Part shown: positions 11,917 to 22,814 of the stretch, in pieces
Layout: each line of letters starts with the position of its first letter
Position numbering within the stretch: the first letter of the stretch is position 1
Assembly: GCA_037975125.1 (NCBI GenBank)
Contig: CM075862.1
Location: 45,596,277-45,660,276, forward strand
Length of the DNA stretch: 64,000 bases
Direction: 5' to 3'
Source of the DNA: Latrodectus hesperus
Taxonomy: Eukaryota > Arthropoda > Arachnida > Araneae > Theridiidae
Made by a program: the position numbers and the translations under genes
The notes under the pieces: generated by a model
The model's input: only the letters and a program-made list of their open reading frames with translations
The model's database searches: none
What the model was told of the DNA's origin: nothing

Positions 11917-11957
11917 GGACATCCCCGCCCCGCGAGATGGCCACATATTAGTTTCCC
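11917..11957 (-). promoter_or_regulatory. Candidate -1 ribosomal frameshift signal at the gag-pol junction
   Basis: On the minus strand the heptamer GGGAAAC (11957-11951) is phased as G GGA AAC in the gag frame and is followed directly by the gag stop TAA. Eight bases after the heptamer, 11942-11917 can fold into a GC-rich hairpin: GGCCAT and CTCGC pair with GCGGG and GATGTCC around a GGG loop, with one mismatch and one bulge. Slippery heptamer, short spacer and strong stem are the known parts of a -1 frameshift site. The -1 frame is open to 11811, into protease. Pairing was worked out by eye. Confidence 0.65.
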
Positions 11958-13114
11958 TGCTGTGGTGGAAGATCATTTCCACCATTTTTTCGTTTCGGGC
12001 AGTCTCTCTGAACGTGTCCGACTGCACCGCAAGTCCAACACTGAATTTTCGTGTTTCTGCCACCTTTACTCAATTCTAAGTTACGGAATTTTCGCCGCAG
12101 ATCTTCGATTTGCTTTCTGAGATCATAGTCCGTATCAGTAGTAGAGACGGCTCTGATTGAGTGCCGGTCTTTACGCGCGGCCTGCTGGGCAGCTTCTATC
12201 TTATGTGCGTAGACTAGAGCAGATCCAATATCTTTGACATCGGCGAGTCTAAGTGTTTTCTGTATCTCTGGATCCCTCACACTATCGATGAAGTGATGGA
12301 GAGCCAGATCTTGACGTGTCTCAGCTGGGCAGTCCGAAAATGCTAGATGGGAAAGTCGCTGAATATCGGCAGCCAATTCTTGAAGACTTTCACCCGCTTT
12401 TTGATAGCGGGACTTTAACTGTAGTCTGCTATATTCTTTAGTGCACTTATCTCCAAACCGCAGCTCAAGCGCACTCGATAGGGCTTGGATATCGTGCCTC
12501 TGCTCCTCCGGAAGCGTCTCGAGGATGTCAGCCACGTCTCCTCTTAAAGAAGCCGCCAGGTGAAAAGCTTGGGCTCGGGGATTCCATCCATTAGCTTCCG
12601 CTACCATCATAAACTGGGTCTTGTTTACTTGCCAGGATGATTTCCCATCAAATGTTGAGAGTTTAATATTGGCTAGGGAAGGCACAAATGTCACGTTGGG
12701 TTCCTCATGTTTGTTTGATATTTGCTTCTCCAAGCTTTCAATCTTCTTATTCATATTGTCTAATGCTTCTTCAACGTTTTCTTCTATCTCCAGAACTTTA
12801 GTTTCAACTGAAGTTACCTTATCTTCCATTGCATTCATCTTCTCCTGAATGATGTTAGAGAATTCTTCTTTAACACTTACAATGTCCTTCTTAAGTTCCT
12901 CCTGTCCAGATTTTATCTCTTTCATCATCTCGGTTTTAATCTCTTCTTGTCCAGCTTTCATCTCTTCTTGTCTAGCTTTCATCTCTTCTTGTCCAGCTTT
13001 CATCTCAGTTTTCATATCTTCTTGTCCAGCTTTCATCTCAGCCATCTGCTCCGCTAATTTTTCGAGAAGACTTTTCATTAAATCCATATCCATTTTTCTT
13101 GTGACACGCTGCAT
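11948..13114 (-). CDS. Ty3/gypsy Gag (388 aa), intact frame
   Basis: Structural protein that packages element RNA into virus-like particles. The start chosen is the first ATG after the primer-binding site (13114); the frame is open further back into the 5' LTR but contains no earlier ATG. Domains from that Met: about residues 1-130 a long coiled coil built from repeats of the type EMKAGQE, residues about 140-330 a gag core (FDGKSSWQVNKTQF onward), and near the C terminus one CCHC zinc knuckle, CWTCGAVGHVQRDC, for RNA binding. The frame ends at TAA 11948-11950 directly behind a GGGAAAC slippery site. Unlike pol, gag has no visible lesion. The coiled-coil coding DNA is a 21-bp tandem repeat. 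Confidence 0.93.
   Translation of the reverse strand: MQRVTRKMDMDLMKSLLEKLAEQMAEMKAGQEDMKTEMKAGQEEMKARQEEMKAGQEEIKTEMMKEIKSGQEELKKDIVSVKEEFSNIIQEKMNAMEDKVTSVETKVLEIEENVEEALDNMNKKIESLEKQISNKHEEPNVTFVPSLANIKLSTFDGKSSWQVNKTQFMMVAEANGWNPRAQAFHLAASLRGDVADILETLPEEQRHDIQALSSALELRFGDKCTKEYSRLQLKSRYQKAGESLQELAADIQRLSHLAFSDCPAETRQDLALHHFIDSVRDPEIQKTLRLADVKDIGSALVYAHKIEAAQQAARKDRHSIRAVSTTDTDYDLRKQIEDLRRKFRNLELSKGGRNTKIQCWTCGAVGHVQRDCPKRKNGGNDLPPQQGN
12940..13035 (-). repeat. 21-bp tandem repeat inside gag
   Basis: Units at 12940-12960, 12961-12981, 12982-13002 and 13015-13035 differ by only one or two bases; a 12-bp partial unit (13003-13014) interrupts. The unit is 21 bp, that is seven codons, so copy-number change adds or removes one coiled-coil heptad (EMKAGQE type) without breaking frame. 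Confidence 0.9.
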
Positions 13115-13123
13115 CAACTCTTC

Positions 13124-13142
13124 AATCCCGATTCTGACACCA
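13124..13142 (-). other. Primer-binding site, tRNA-Leu-like
   Basis: On the minus strand TGGTGTCAGAATCGGGATT begins two bases after the 5' LTR. TGG pairs with the CCA end of a tRNA, and the rest resembles the complement of a tRNA-Leu 3' end. The tRNA identity is recalled from related elements, not checked. Confidence 0.8.
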
Positions 13143-13144
13143 GT

Positions 13145-13742
13145 TGTACCGAGCTCCACGGGTTCGTGTTGATTGAGAGTTGAATAAAGCGACCACTTAA
13201 TGAACACAAGACTTTTATTCGTAAAAACTTCACTAGATAAACGAAATTCCCGCTGTAACAATCACAATTATACAGCTACAATTCGTCAGATACAATAGGA
13301 AATAGCTTCCAATCACAGGTCTCAAATACCTCAGACAGAGAACAACTAGCAGTCACAATTAATCGTCTTCACTCACTGACTGTCTTCACAAAAACTCTCT
13401 GACTCTTCCATGTCGGGCTGCGGTATTTATACCTGACTTGGCGGAGAAATCTACCAATTTCGCCAAGGTTCTGGAAGCTTCTAGGCTATCTCGAAAAATA
13501 TTGGTCCTAGAGCTTAGGTGATGGATGTTTCCAGAAGTATCGATTTCTCGCCAAGTCGCCAAAAATCTCACCAACCGTCGCCAAGAATCTCGCCAACTGT
13601 CGCCAAGTCGCAAATCATTAGGAAATCCGCTTTTAAACTACAACACGTCTAAATACCGCAATTTTTGCTCAAAATGTGAGAATTTCTGATCTGTCTGAGA
13701 TATTTTAAGACAAATATAATCATTATTTATAAATTTGTAACA
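13145..13742 (-). repeat. 5' LTR of the Ty3/gypsy element
   Basis: The LTR that drives the element, 598 bp, TGTTAC to GGTACA on the minus strand. It contains the TATA box at 13424-13431 and a short inverted array of GGCGAGA/TTGGCGAC-type motifs around 13545-13610. Its differences from 7569-8166 are two substitutions and one pair of offsetting single-base indels. Confidence 0.95.
13424..13431 (-). promoter_or_regulatory. TATA box of the element promoter (5' LTR)
   Basis: TATAAATA on the minus strand. Transcription would be expected to start about 25-30 bases downstream, near 13395, upstream of the primer site and gag. Confidence 0.65.
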
Positions 13743-15118
13743 ATATTAAATAGTGTGTTAACTAAGAACAAAAAGCCTAAAGTATTTAAGTTCTTATTTT
13801 TAAGAAAAGTTAATCATGGTTTTTTTAAAATATGTTTTCACCACTTTATGAATATTGTATTTTCACAACTAAATATTTTATTAGTTTTTACTGTGTTAGT
13901 TTTGCTTAGAATATAATCATAATTTTCAAATTAACGTGTATACAAACTTGAAGTTTATATTCATATTAAACACGTGCTACAACTATCTTTACTGTTTAAA
14001 AAGCTATTCGCAATTTTTTTTATTAAAACATGGTTAAAATTTTTGATAAAATTAAATGTTCATAAAAATACCAATATTATTATTTACTCGAAAGATAATC
14101 ATTGCAACAAGAATGAAATAAAGAATTATGGAATGTAATTCAATAATTCAGAAAACTTATTACACTATATGTTATTGTAAAATAATCCATATGAAACATT
14201 TGGGAATGTTTTGTAAGGTATCATCAAAATGTAAGGCCATCCAATCAATAAAAAAGGTTTAAATGCACTTGCTCAGTAGGAAAAATTGAAAAAAAAAACT
14301 TGTTAAAATATTGAAATATCAAAAATTTTTTGTTACATATTTTAAGAAATGTTATTTAAAATGCTAGTGTGTGAATTCGAATTCTCTAATTAATTTCTAT
14401 TTCTATCCGTCATTTTTGAATGACATACATGTACTATTTTCAACAACGCATAGTAGAGAACTTAACTGTATAAAGCTTTGGCTTGAATTTTTAATGTTTA
14501 AAATGTAATTTGCTTTCCAGGTGGACTTTTCATATATTCAGATTTCACAAATTAGGAAACTAGAAAACTTCCAAGCACCCAAGCAGAAACGCTGTCACAT
14601 TTTTCAAAAATAGTTAGAATCGAACCCGTGAGCTTTCGCTTTGAAGAATATTGTATAATATACTATAAAAAAGTTACACATATACTGGAAAATCCAAGAT
14701 TTTTAAAAAATCATGTGTGCTCAGTTATAATTGAGACCCAGATGTTTGGATTCTCTAAAATCGACTTTTAAAGTGATACCTAAGATCAACAAAAAAGAAT
14801 TTTATGCAGAGGTAAATAAAAAAGAAGAAATCCATCAATGATTCCACTTAATTTATGTTTATAAAAATATCTGCGAAAAAATGACTATATTTAATGAGGA
14901 TTTTATTATAAATCAAAATAGTTATTAAAGAAATAAAATGTGATTATTTACAAACAATTCTATAATTTATGCAGGGTTAATTAAAAAGTAATTTTGCTTG
15001 TCAGACAAATAACTTTCTTTAAAAATCAGGTTTTCTGCTAGGTAATGACGAAGTAGAATGAATTGATATTTGTTTAAAGGGAAGTAACAATGTTAAACAA
15101 GCTATATAGTAAATTATT
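13743..15118. other. AT-rich non-coding stretch
   Basis: Spacer of A/T runs. A short B-box-like motif on the minus strand near 14615-14640 (CACGGGTTCGATTCT) hints at a worn SINE head but is too decayed to call. Confidence 0.5.
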
Positions 15119-15418
15119 ATTTTTTTCCAACGGTGGATACTTGTAAGATGAACCCTATACGACAACAAGGCCAGAAACGGCTACTCATTTGTCGTTACCC
15201 AACGAATCAAGTCACGGAGGCGAGTAGCGTTGACCGCGCCACACCACCACAAACCCGTTTATAAGTTGGGTCACATTTATACATCATGACACAAGAAAGG
15301 ACAGAGAAACACAGAGAGAACAGAGAAAGAAATTAATATCAATACCCGAACCGGGATTCGAACCCGCGACAAACAGCTCAGGAGTCAGGAACGCTAACCA
15401 CTCAGCCATCGTTCGGTA
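15119..15418 (-). mobile_element. SINE family C copy
   Basis: Minus strand: the tRNA-like head (GATGGCTGAGTGGTTAGCG, then GCGGGTTCGAATCCCGGTTC) is followed by a polypyrimidine patch, a body with ACGGGTTTGTGG and CTCGCCTCCGTGACTTG, and a 3' end CACCGTTGGAAAAAAAT. The head keeps pairing between its first and last bases like an acceptor stem, so it derives from a tRNA of the class with a long variable arm. The copy at 27774-28064 (plus) shares body and 3' end. Confidence 0.85.
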
Positions 15419-18400
15419 TGTAGTAAATTATAAATGAGTTACAATTTTTTAATTGAATGTGGTATTATTAAATAATTATTTAATTCAAAAGCACGAGGGC
15501 CTTGTAATTAATAGGATGGATTATATCATTGTTTTTTTAAGGAATTTAATATGAAAATGATTTTTAAAAAAATTTAATTGGAACTGTTAAGTCACTGTAG
15601 AATAAAAAAAATCAGATGTACTTGAAACAACTGTTTCGCAATAGAAAGGAACCGAGTCAGAAAACAATCTTGCCTCGCTGTTTTGTAAAATTCTAAAATG
15701 ATAAATAAAAGAGTAAAAAACACATTAAGTAGTTCAAACTAATGCTTTATTTTTATTAAAATTCAATATAAACTTTGATGAGCCTTTTTTTTAAATGCAA
15801 TGAAAATTCTACCAATCAATTGAGCATTCATTCTCTTCGAAAACCGATAATTCCGTTCTAGAATAATTTTCTGGAAAGAAGAATTTCGTCATTCTTTTTT
15901 TTAAAATATTATTTTTACAAATATTAATCAAAAAAGTTTTCGTATAACATATCTATTATTATTTAAGTTTATGATATTTAACTGTTATTTGTATCATGAA
16001 ATGTGAAATTTGAAATGTTTAATTCAAGTTCATCATGATGCTTAAAGCTTTGGTTTCAATAACATTATCATGATAAAAATGATGCTAACAATAACCATAT
16101 GATATTAGATAGGCTATTTAATTAAACACATTATATGAATTTTATACTATCCCTATACCTTACTAAATTTCCCTATTTTATTATCCCTAGTTTACAAAAT
16201 TGTCAATGAATAATCTGTTAACTTGTTGATTTATAACCTAGTTTATTTGGTTTATTGAGATAAAAAAATTGATTTAAGATCCTTTTTAAGAGTTTTTTTC
16301 TCTCCAAATATTGAAACATGAATTATTCTCAAATTCTCACAAATCTATGCCAACTTACTCATTGTTTGGTGATTTAACAAGCAAATGCTTTTAAATTTGT
16401 GTCTTTATAAAGAATAATATATAATACCATTGTGAAATATTTATAAAATCCTTATAAATAAAATTACAAATAAATTACTGCCAAGTAACATTTCATCATA
16501 ATATTAATTTTGTGTTAAACTGTAAAATTTCGAAAATCGCAAGACTTTTAGCTCCCTTTTAGTTGATAGCAATTCGAATAAACACGCATGGTTTGTAAAT
16601 AATGCACTAAATACATTTTAAAGAAATTAAATTTTTTTCTGAAGCGTTTTCACATGAGGAGAAATTTATATTTACCTGGGAGATATGAGACGTTTCTGAA
16701 GTTTTTTACTTGTACACTTGAGTATTATTACTTCAAGGAAGTGAAAATAGTTTCGTGTTGATATATTTGAAATAAAGAAAATTCTTTAGTAGCAAATGGA
16801 ATGGGCTAAGCTGAATCCAAATACGAGCTGGAAGTGATAGTAGGAAGAGAGTATTTTTTCTGTAAATATTTACTGTCCAACAAAATATTTTAGAGTTATC
16901 AAAACATTTTCTCCTGAAAATGGATCCACGAAAAATTATATTTACCTAGGATAAACAAATAACTGTGTCAAAATATTTATACCCTTGAAAGCACTAGCTC
17001 TAAAAATAATCCTTTTAAAACATCGTATCATTCATTTAAATTACAAGAAATAGTAAATGAAATTAATTCATGGAAAAATAATTAAAAAATGATTATAATT
17101 TTTTGATTTGTTTTTAAAATCGTTTAAATATTTATTTCTTTTTTTTTAGTCTGTAAATAAAGAATTTCAAATATTAATATTTGTGAAAAAGCTCTATTTT
17201 AATGAGATATAATACGTCGTTTAAAGTTAAATGTTTTTGGCTTTTGTAATTGTATCATTATTATTGTAACATCATTGTATCTTGTATCGTTGTAAATTTT
17301 ATTGTATCTTTATTATGATGTGAGAGAAATGTTTATATATCAAATGAAACTAGCTGAATTTATTTTTCTGAAACTAGAAGAAGCTTTTACAATGACAAAT
17401 AAACTGATTTTGACATCGATAAAAATACTCTTTGCTTTATTTTCAAAAAGTGTTTTTTTTAATTTTTGCTAATGCTTCAAATTTTAAAAAATGCATTTGA
17501 ATTATTTTTATATAAACGAGGACTATTTTAATGTTTTATTAAAGTTTTCTTAAATTGGAAGAAAATTTAAGATGTTAGAGGTTAACTGTGGTGATTCAAT
17601 TCCAAACTATAAGCAATGTGAACATTTTTAAACATTGAAGAGGCATTAAATCGGATATTTTTAGCCGTAAATTCCTTCTGAAATTTAATGGTATGATCAG
17701 CCCAGAGAAAGTTATAAATTTTTTCTTTTAAGATTTATCTTTATTAACATAGACAATCATTATCAAATTAGTAACATTTGCTAATAAAATTTGGATCCCT
17801 ATATAACACATTTGCATTACAAGTATGTGTTTTTCCATTTCAAATTTGCAAAGATTTGTAGATTGATGAACATTATCTCTTGTCTTATCAACTGATGAAT
17901 GATAGTAAGATATATGGAATGCTGAACATTATAACTTATCAAATAAAATAAAGTATACTATTCATATTGAAATAATGTTATCAAAAATTAAATTTTTTAT
18001 ATTATATCATATTCATGCTTAATTACACCTAATTCTTTATTCCTTGAATATTTTTTTTGTTTTATTTGTTTTCTGCAACTTTTTATTTTGCGGTGGTACG
18101 TTTGCTATTTTGTCCATATGCTTTATAAATGTGTGTTTGCTACATTTGTTGTTATGTTCGCTGTCGTAAAAAAATAACTATTGAAAATATTTTCTTTCCC
18201 ATTTTGAAACATCTATTTTAAGCTTTTTTTCCGATTCGCATATTCTTTTTATATCATTTAAATTTCCTTTTTTTGACTTTTCTTATTTAAAAATAATAGA
18301 ATAATTTTTTTAATCCAATGGTGAACTTATATCTTTCATATAATTCAGTATCATTTTTCAAAACTCATTTTAAAAATTATTAAATGTGAATTAAGAAATA

Positions 18401-18459
18401 TCGCATTCAAATATGATTATTCTTATAAAAATAGATTTATTGAAATTTTTTATTTTATG

Positions 18460-18464
<5 letters not shown>

Positions 18465-18520
<56 letters not shown>
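18465..18520. repeat. (TA)n microsatellite
   Basis: Uninterrupted TA dinucleotides over about 56 bases. Confidence 0.95.
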
Positions 18521-18524
<4 letters not shown>

Positions 18525-19461
18525 TAAATACTTAACAAATTGATATATAAGAGTATATAATATATAATAAAATTATTAATTATACATTTATTTCATTTTA
18601 GAATAAGAAAACTAATTGTTTTGAAAAACTTTTTGGGATTGTCTATCAAAAAATGTTGAAAAAATATAAAAGTATATTTCTATTATAGTCTTTGAAACTA
18701 TAAATAAAGTAGAAAAAACATTACCAAATATTCTGATATTTCTTTTCCTGTATTTAATCAGAATGAAACGTACCAATTTACATAATCTAATTCTTATTAT
18801 TATTCTTATTTATTATTATTAAAAGACTACAATTTTTTCTTTCTCATGTCACCAAATCACATAATTTTAGAAATAAGTAAAACTTTGAGGAATTTTTCCA
18901 TGGACGTATATTTGTTCTTGTTTCTATCAATTTATGAATTTGTACTGGATCATTTAATTAAAATTTAGCAAGAAGCTTAAAATTCGTTTTTTTCATTGTT
19001 TCTAGTGATTCTAAATTTATAATATAAGTTCAGTGAAAAATCTTCTTGTAACTAAAATTTATATTTGTATTTGCCTTTTCAGAGAAAGAAGGATACATAT
19101 TTTGTTATGAACATTTTGCTTTATTTGATCATATTACTGAATTTTTCTTAGCTAATGAGTCATGACTTGTAACCCGACTAAAATTTTCAACTCATGTTTT
19201 TTTATTGGCATAATATGATTTTCTTTTCTAGAATTCGTAAAATGCATTTAAAAGAATAAAATTAAATAATTTTGATTTGATTTATTTTTTTGTTCGTATC
19301 AAGTCATAAAATAAAAAGTGAGATAGAAAATTCGTTATTAATAGAAGTGATGATTCTATACGTTTTGTAAAATAAAACGAAAGTATCTTTCCTTATTTCA
19401 ACAGAAACAATTTTATTTTGTTCCATCGATAAGATACATATCGGATTTTCTGTTTTATATG

Positions 19462-19513
19462 ACATTTTTAAAAGGAATAAAGAAACGTAACTTTTTATTC
19501 CTTTTAAAAATGT
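19462..19513. repeat. Perfect 20-bp inverted repeat
   Basis: 19462-19481 (starting ACATTTTTAAAAGG) is the exact reverse complement of 19494-19513, with a 12-base loop. It is AT-rich, so less striking than the repeat at 20220. Confidence 0.65.
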
Positions 19514-20219
19514 TTTTAAAACTTTTTAAAATGAATAGGAAGTTAAAATTAAAATTAAATATAAATTTTATTAAAAAATTAAGCTACTTATTCGTCAAAC
19601 AGACATGTTTGTAAAATGTTTTCTTATCACTGGAGCTGCTATACCTGTCTGAAAAGACTTGACGTCATTTCTGTTTACTTGTGACAATTCAGTAAATATG
19701 TCAAAATATCAGTATTTCAAGTTTCTTCCATTACAACAAGAGCATACAACCCACGATTTATAAAAGTATCCTTTGGAGGCATTTTATGCCATGAAAAAAA
19801 TGCTTTACAACAACTTTAGGCTATTAGGCGGTCGGCTACGGTGTTAAAAACCTGATGGTTTCAGGAAAACAGGAAGCTGATAAAAAATTTCAAGCTTTCT
19901 AAATTAACAGAATATTGATATTAACTGAATATTGAGTTCATTTATCGGACAACGGTTATTTTTCAATACTTTAAAAGATTATTCTCTATTTTAAAATGTC
20001 ACAGTACTTCTAAAAAACTTCTCCATATTTATTTCTTACTATGCTAGTTTTATAAATCTAATAAAAGTGGTTACAACATATAATTTTAACAAAAATTTTA
20101 GAAAAATTCGATGTGATTTCTGCTTTATTTGTGTCATCTCAGTTAGCGCAGGAGACAATTTATGTCACATTTTTATTTGTTTAATTTTTTTACTTTGTTT
20201 TTCATTTTTATATCAGCTT

Positions 20220-20284
20220 TTTATCTTCAATATCCAGAATTGTAGCTAGCTTCGCTGGCTAAAATTCTAGATATTGAAGATAAA
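20220..20284. repeat. 65-base imperfect hairpin
   Basis: 20220-20249 pairs with 20255-20284 with about three mismatches over 30 bp (arm starts TTTATCTTCAATATC) around a five-base loop CTTCG. Size and near-perfect pairing resemble a microRNA precursor or the foldback of a miniature transposon. Confidence 0.6.
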
Positions 20285-20515
20285 TATAATATATGACAAA
20301 ATATTTTCATGTATAAGAATAAGAAGTCTTACAAAGGACTTTTTCGTAGTGGTATAACAAATATATAGTAATACTAACACATGATCAACCATCTTATCTT
20401 TATCAAGATTTATTAATTTCATGTCCAAAAATGCGCATTTTTATTGCAGATTCAACATTTCTTTAATGTAAAACTTTATTTTTTTAACAGTAAGGAATTC
20501 TCTCTTTGTTTCTAG

Positions 20516-20655
20516 AGATTACGGGAATGTTTCGAAAGAATGAAGGCATAAATTATTCAAATGCAGTCCATATTATGCATGCTGAAGCAACCGGTGGCAT
20601 CCTAATAGGAGTATTGCCGCTGGTATGGAATAATATTCGCCAAATAGTTGTTTAG
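20516..20655 (+). CDS. Possible terminal exon of an unrecognised host gene
   Basis: A strong-looking 3' splice site (TTCTCTCTTTGTTTCTAG) is followed by 140 bases open in one frame to a TAG at 20653-20655, in a region clearly less AT-rich than its surroundings. The frame has no stops, and its translation includes MFRKNEGINYSNAVHIMHAE followed by a hydrophobic GGILIGVLPLVW stretch, which could be membrane-associated. No matching upstream exon was located and the family is not recognised. It could also be a fragment of an unknown repeat. Splicing and gene status are inference. Confidence 0.35.
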
Positions 20656-21239
20656 AACAAGTATTCCTGAAAAATTCTTTCTACTTTTAAAATTTTTAAA
20701 TATTCCCTTTCTTGTAAATCAAGAACTGCTTAAATACAACTCTCTATTCTTGAAAAACTACATAACTATAAACTGAAAAAACATTGTTTCAAAACTGTAT
20801 ACTTTTTACCTATTAAGTTTTAACAATGTATTTTGTGTGGTGTAATCTGATAATTGATGATATGTTACCAAGAGAATTTTGTAACATGCTATCACACACA
20901 CAATTATCAGATTTTTTCTGTAACATGCCCTCAATTATCTGCTATAATTTCATTATGCTTAGTTGTGGTGCAATAAAAATGTTTTTACTCTATTTAGGAA
21001 TCAATTTTAACTCATGAATATATTTTCTCACTAGAGTTATAATCATAGCAAATTAAGTACTTCATGATAACTACCATATGTTATTTATCAGTGTCATGAT
21101 TATTTGACAAATTATCTGAGTTAAACAACCATATAAATAACGGAACACTGTTATAATTCTTTATTAAACAATAAATTTAAATAAAATGAACTTAACTTAT
21201 TCAATTGATAGAGACATAATAAATTACAAATGTCATAGA
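20656..21239. other. AT-rich non-coding stretch
   Basis: Contains a 13-bp inverted pair (AATCTGATAATTG at about 20845 and its complement near 20900) and an AATAAA near 20970 that could serve a gene ending at 20655; otherwise nothing supported. Confidence 0.4.
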
Positions 21240-21330
21240 TACAGTACCGGATGGTTACAGATATTTGTCTCGGTCACAGAAGATAGTGAGTTCGATACCC
21301 GATTTGGTTAATTACTCTTAAGTATAGAGT
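21240..21330 (+). mobile_element. Decayed SINE head (family B-like)
   Basis: GGATGGTTACAG and a B-box-like GTGAGTTCGATACCC are spaced as in the family B heads. The body and (CAA)n tail are not recognisable. Confidence 0.4.
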
Positions 21331-22814
21331 GTGAAGGCATCTTAAAATATCATGTCTTCTTGTGTGAAATAAAGCACTGAAATTAAAGTGTGGGATAGTT
21401 TTAACATAGAAATGTGTTTATAAGTTTTTTTTTTTGAAATTACAAATTATTTAATTAGATTAAATTTCTTAATAACTTTATTAATTAGAATAATATAAAA
21501 TTAGAATATATTTAATTATGTTTTCATATGCAAATAACAAGTATCATTTGTATAGTGATTAACTTCCTTGAGTTTACCTCTTTACGGAATAATTTTCTTA
21601 CAGATAAGCGCTTTTATGCAATGCATGTTCCTTGGCTCATAAACTATTGTTTTGGTGTCAATGTAAAATAAATTACATGTCAACAAGTACCGATAATGTA
21701 ATTTAGAGAAAAACATTTTGCGATGAAAAAGTGCAGAAAATTGAGAAAGGTATTTTCTCATTAATCTCATCATTGAATTTAAAATAATGAATGCTCTTAG
21801 AGGTAGATGAGTTAGAAAATTTTATTAATGTAACATTTTTTTAAAAAATTGTTTTCTAGTTCTGAAAATTCTCGAAACTATAACTACAAAGGGATGTAAA
21901 TGATTGATATAAAAATGAAAGTTAATATTTTTTCATTCGAAAGTCCTTGCCATTATTCAGGGCATCAGGAATGTTTTAACATAATCCGAGGAAAAACTTT
22001 TATTCTGTTAATGAAATAAAAAAAATAGAAACAAAAGAATATACCAGATAAATTAGTTTATTTCGAATTTATTAAAGATTCTTGATGATAACGTTTCATA
22101 AGGCCAAGATAAACGATTGATTCTTTGGGGTTCCTATTTATTATACGTGTATAATCAGTAACCAGGCTTTAGTCCTTTATAGGAATAACTTTGTAATTTA
22201 TATATGAAATATTTGTTCATCAGTTTGAATAATAACAAAGCCTTGAAGATAGTTTAAATGTGTGAATAATATTTCAAATAAATACTTCAAAATTATTAAA
22301 GAAAAACTTGTGCGATAAAATAAGTCATAAAATTAATATTTATGAAAATATTCAATATTTATATTATATACTCATGTATATGTATATGTGTGTATTTATT
22401 TAACTAATATGCAAATAATATCAGAGTTCATAAATATATTAATTTAACGTGATGCAGAAATTTTGAAATTTTTACATATTTGAAGTAAATTATTCTAAGA
22501 AAACAATTTATTAATTTAAATCTATAATTTATTTTAACTTTCAAAAAAGCTTCTTCTGAAAGCAAAGTGGTACTGGAAAATTCAGCACCGTTAAATCCTT
22601 CAAATTTTGAATTACTACATTGCTAACTTTGAAATCTAGATTTATTGTCAGCCATTCGTGTGAAATAACTCCAGTTTTACAGCCAATGAAATAAAGCATT
22701 AATAGCTTCTGAAATTACTTAGTTTTTAATAATTTTCAGATATCGTAAGGCGTTTTTGGAAGGAGGGATCATGGGTTTTAATCGATTTAAATTGATATCA
22801 TTTACATACTTGTC
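21331..22814. other. AT-rich non-coding stretch
   Basis: Spacer without recognised features. Confidence 0.5.

Larger units (their letters stand above)
7569..13742 (-). mobile_element. Ty3/gypsy LTR retrotransposon, full length
   Basis: A 6174-bp element read right to left. It has 598-bp LTRs at both ends (7569-8166 and 13145-13742) starting TG and ending CA, a 4-bp target duplication ATAT (7565-7568 and 13743-13746), a primer-binding site next to the right LTR, a polypurine tract next to the left LTR, gag, then pol in the order protease-RT-RNase H-integrase, which is the Ty3/gypsy order. There is no room and no open frame for an envelope gene between integrase and the 3' LTR (175 bp). By eye the LTRs differ by two substitutions and a pair of compensating one-base indels, so insertion looks recent. 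Despite that, pol has three frameshifts and two stops (see findings). Confidence 0.95.
15419..20219. other. AT-rich non-coding stretch
   Basis: About 4.8 kb without recognisable genes. It contains a (TA)n run at 18465-18520 and a perfect hairpin at 19462-19513; otherwise A/T runs. Confidence 0.55.

Noticed and set aside
11866..12063. Minus-strand frame overlapping the gag end as the true pol frame
   Set aside because: It is in the frame of the protease active site but ends in TAG at 11866-11868 before reaching it. The -1 frame entered at the slippery site is the one that stays open across the junction.
12849..13172. Open frame antisense to gag
   Set aside because: It mirrors the repetitive coiled-coil coding DNA; low-complexity SSCPAFIS-type text follows from the 21-bp repeat.
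15335..15418. Functional tRNA gene on the minus strand
   Set aside because: The head is tRNA-like but the acceptor pairing is imperfect and it continues into a SINE body shared with another locus. The same holds for the heads at 5905, 22815, 27774, 44650, 45930, 47203 and 56141.
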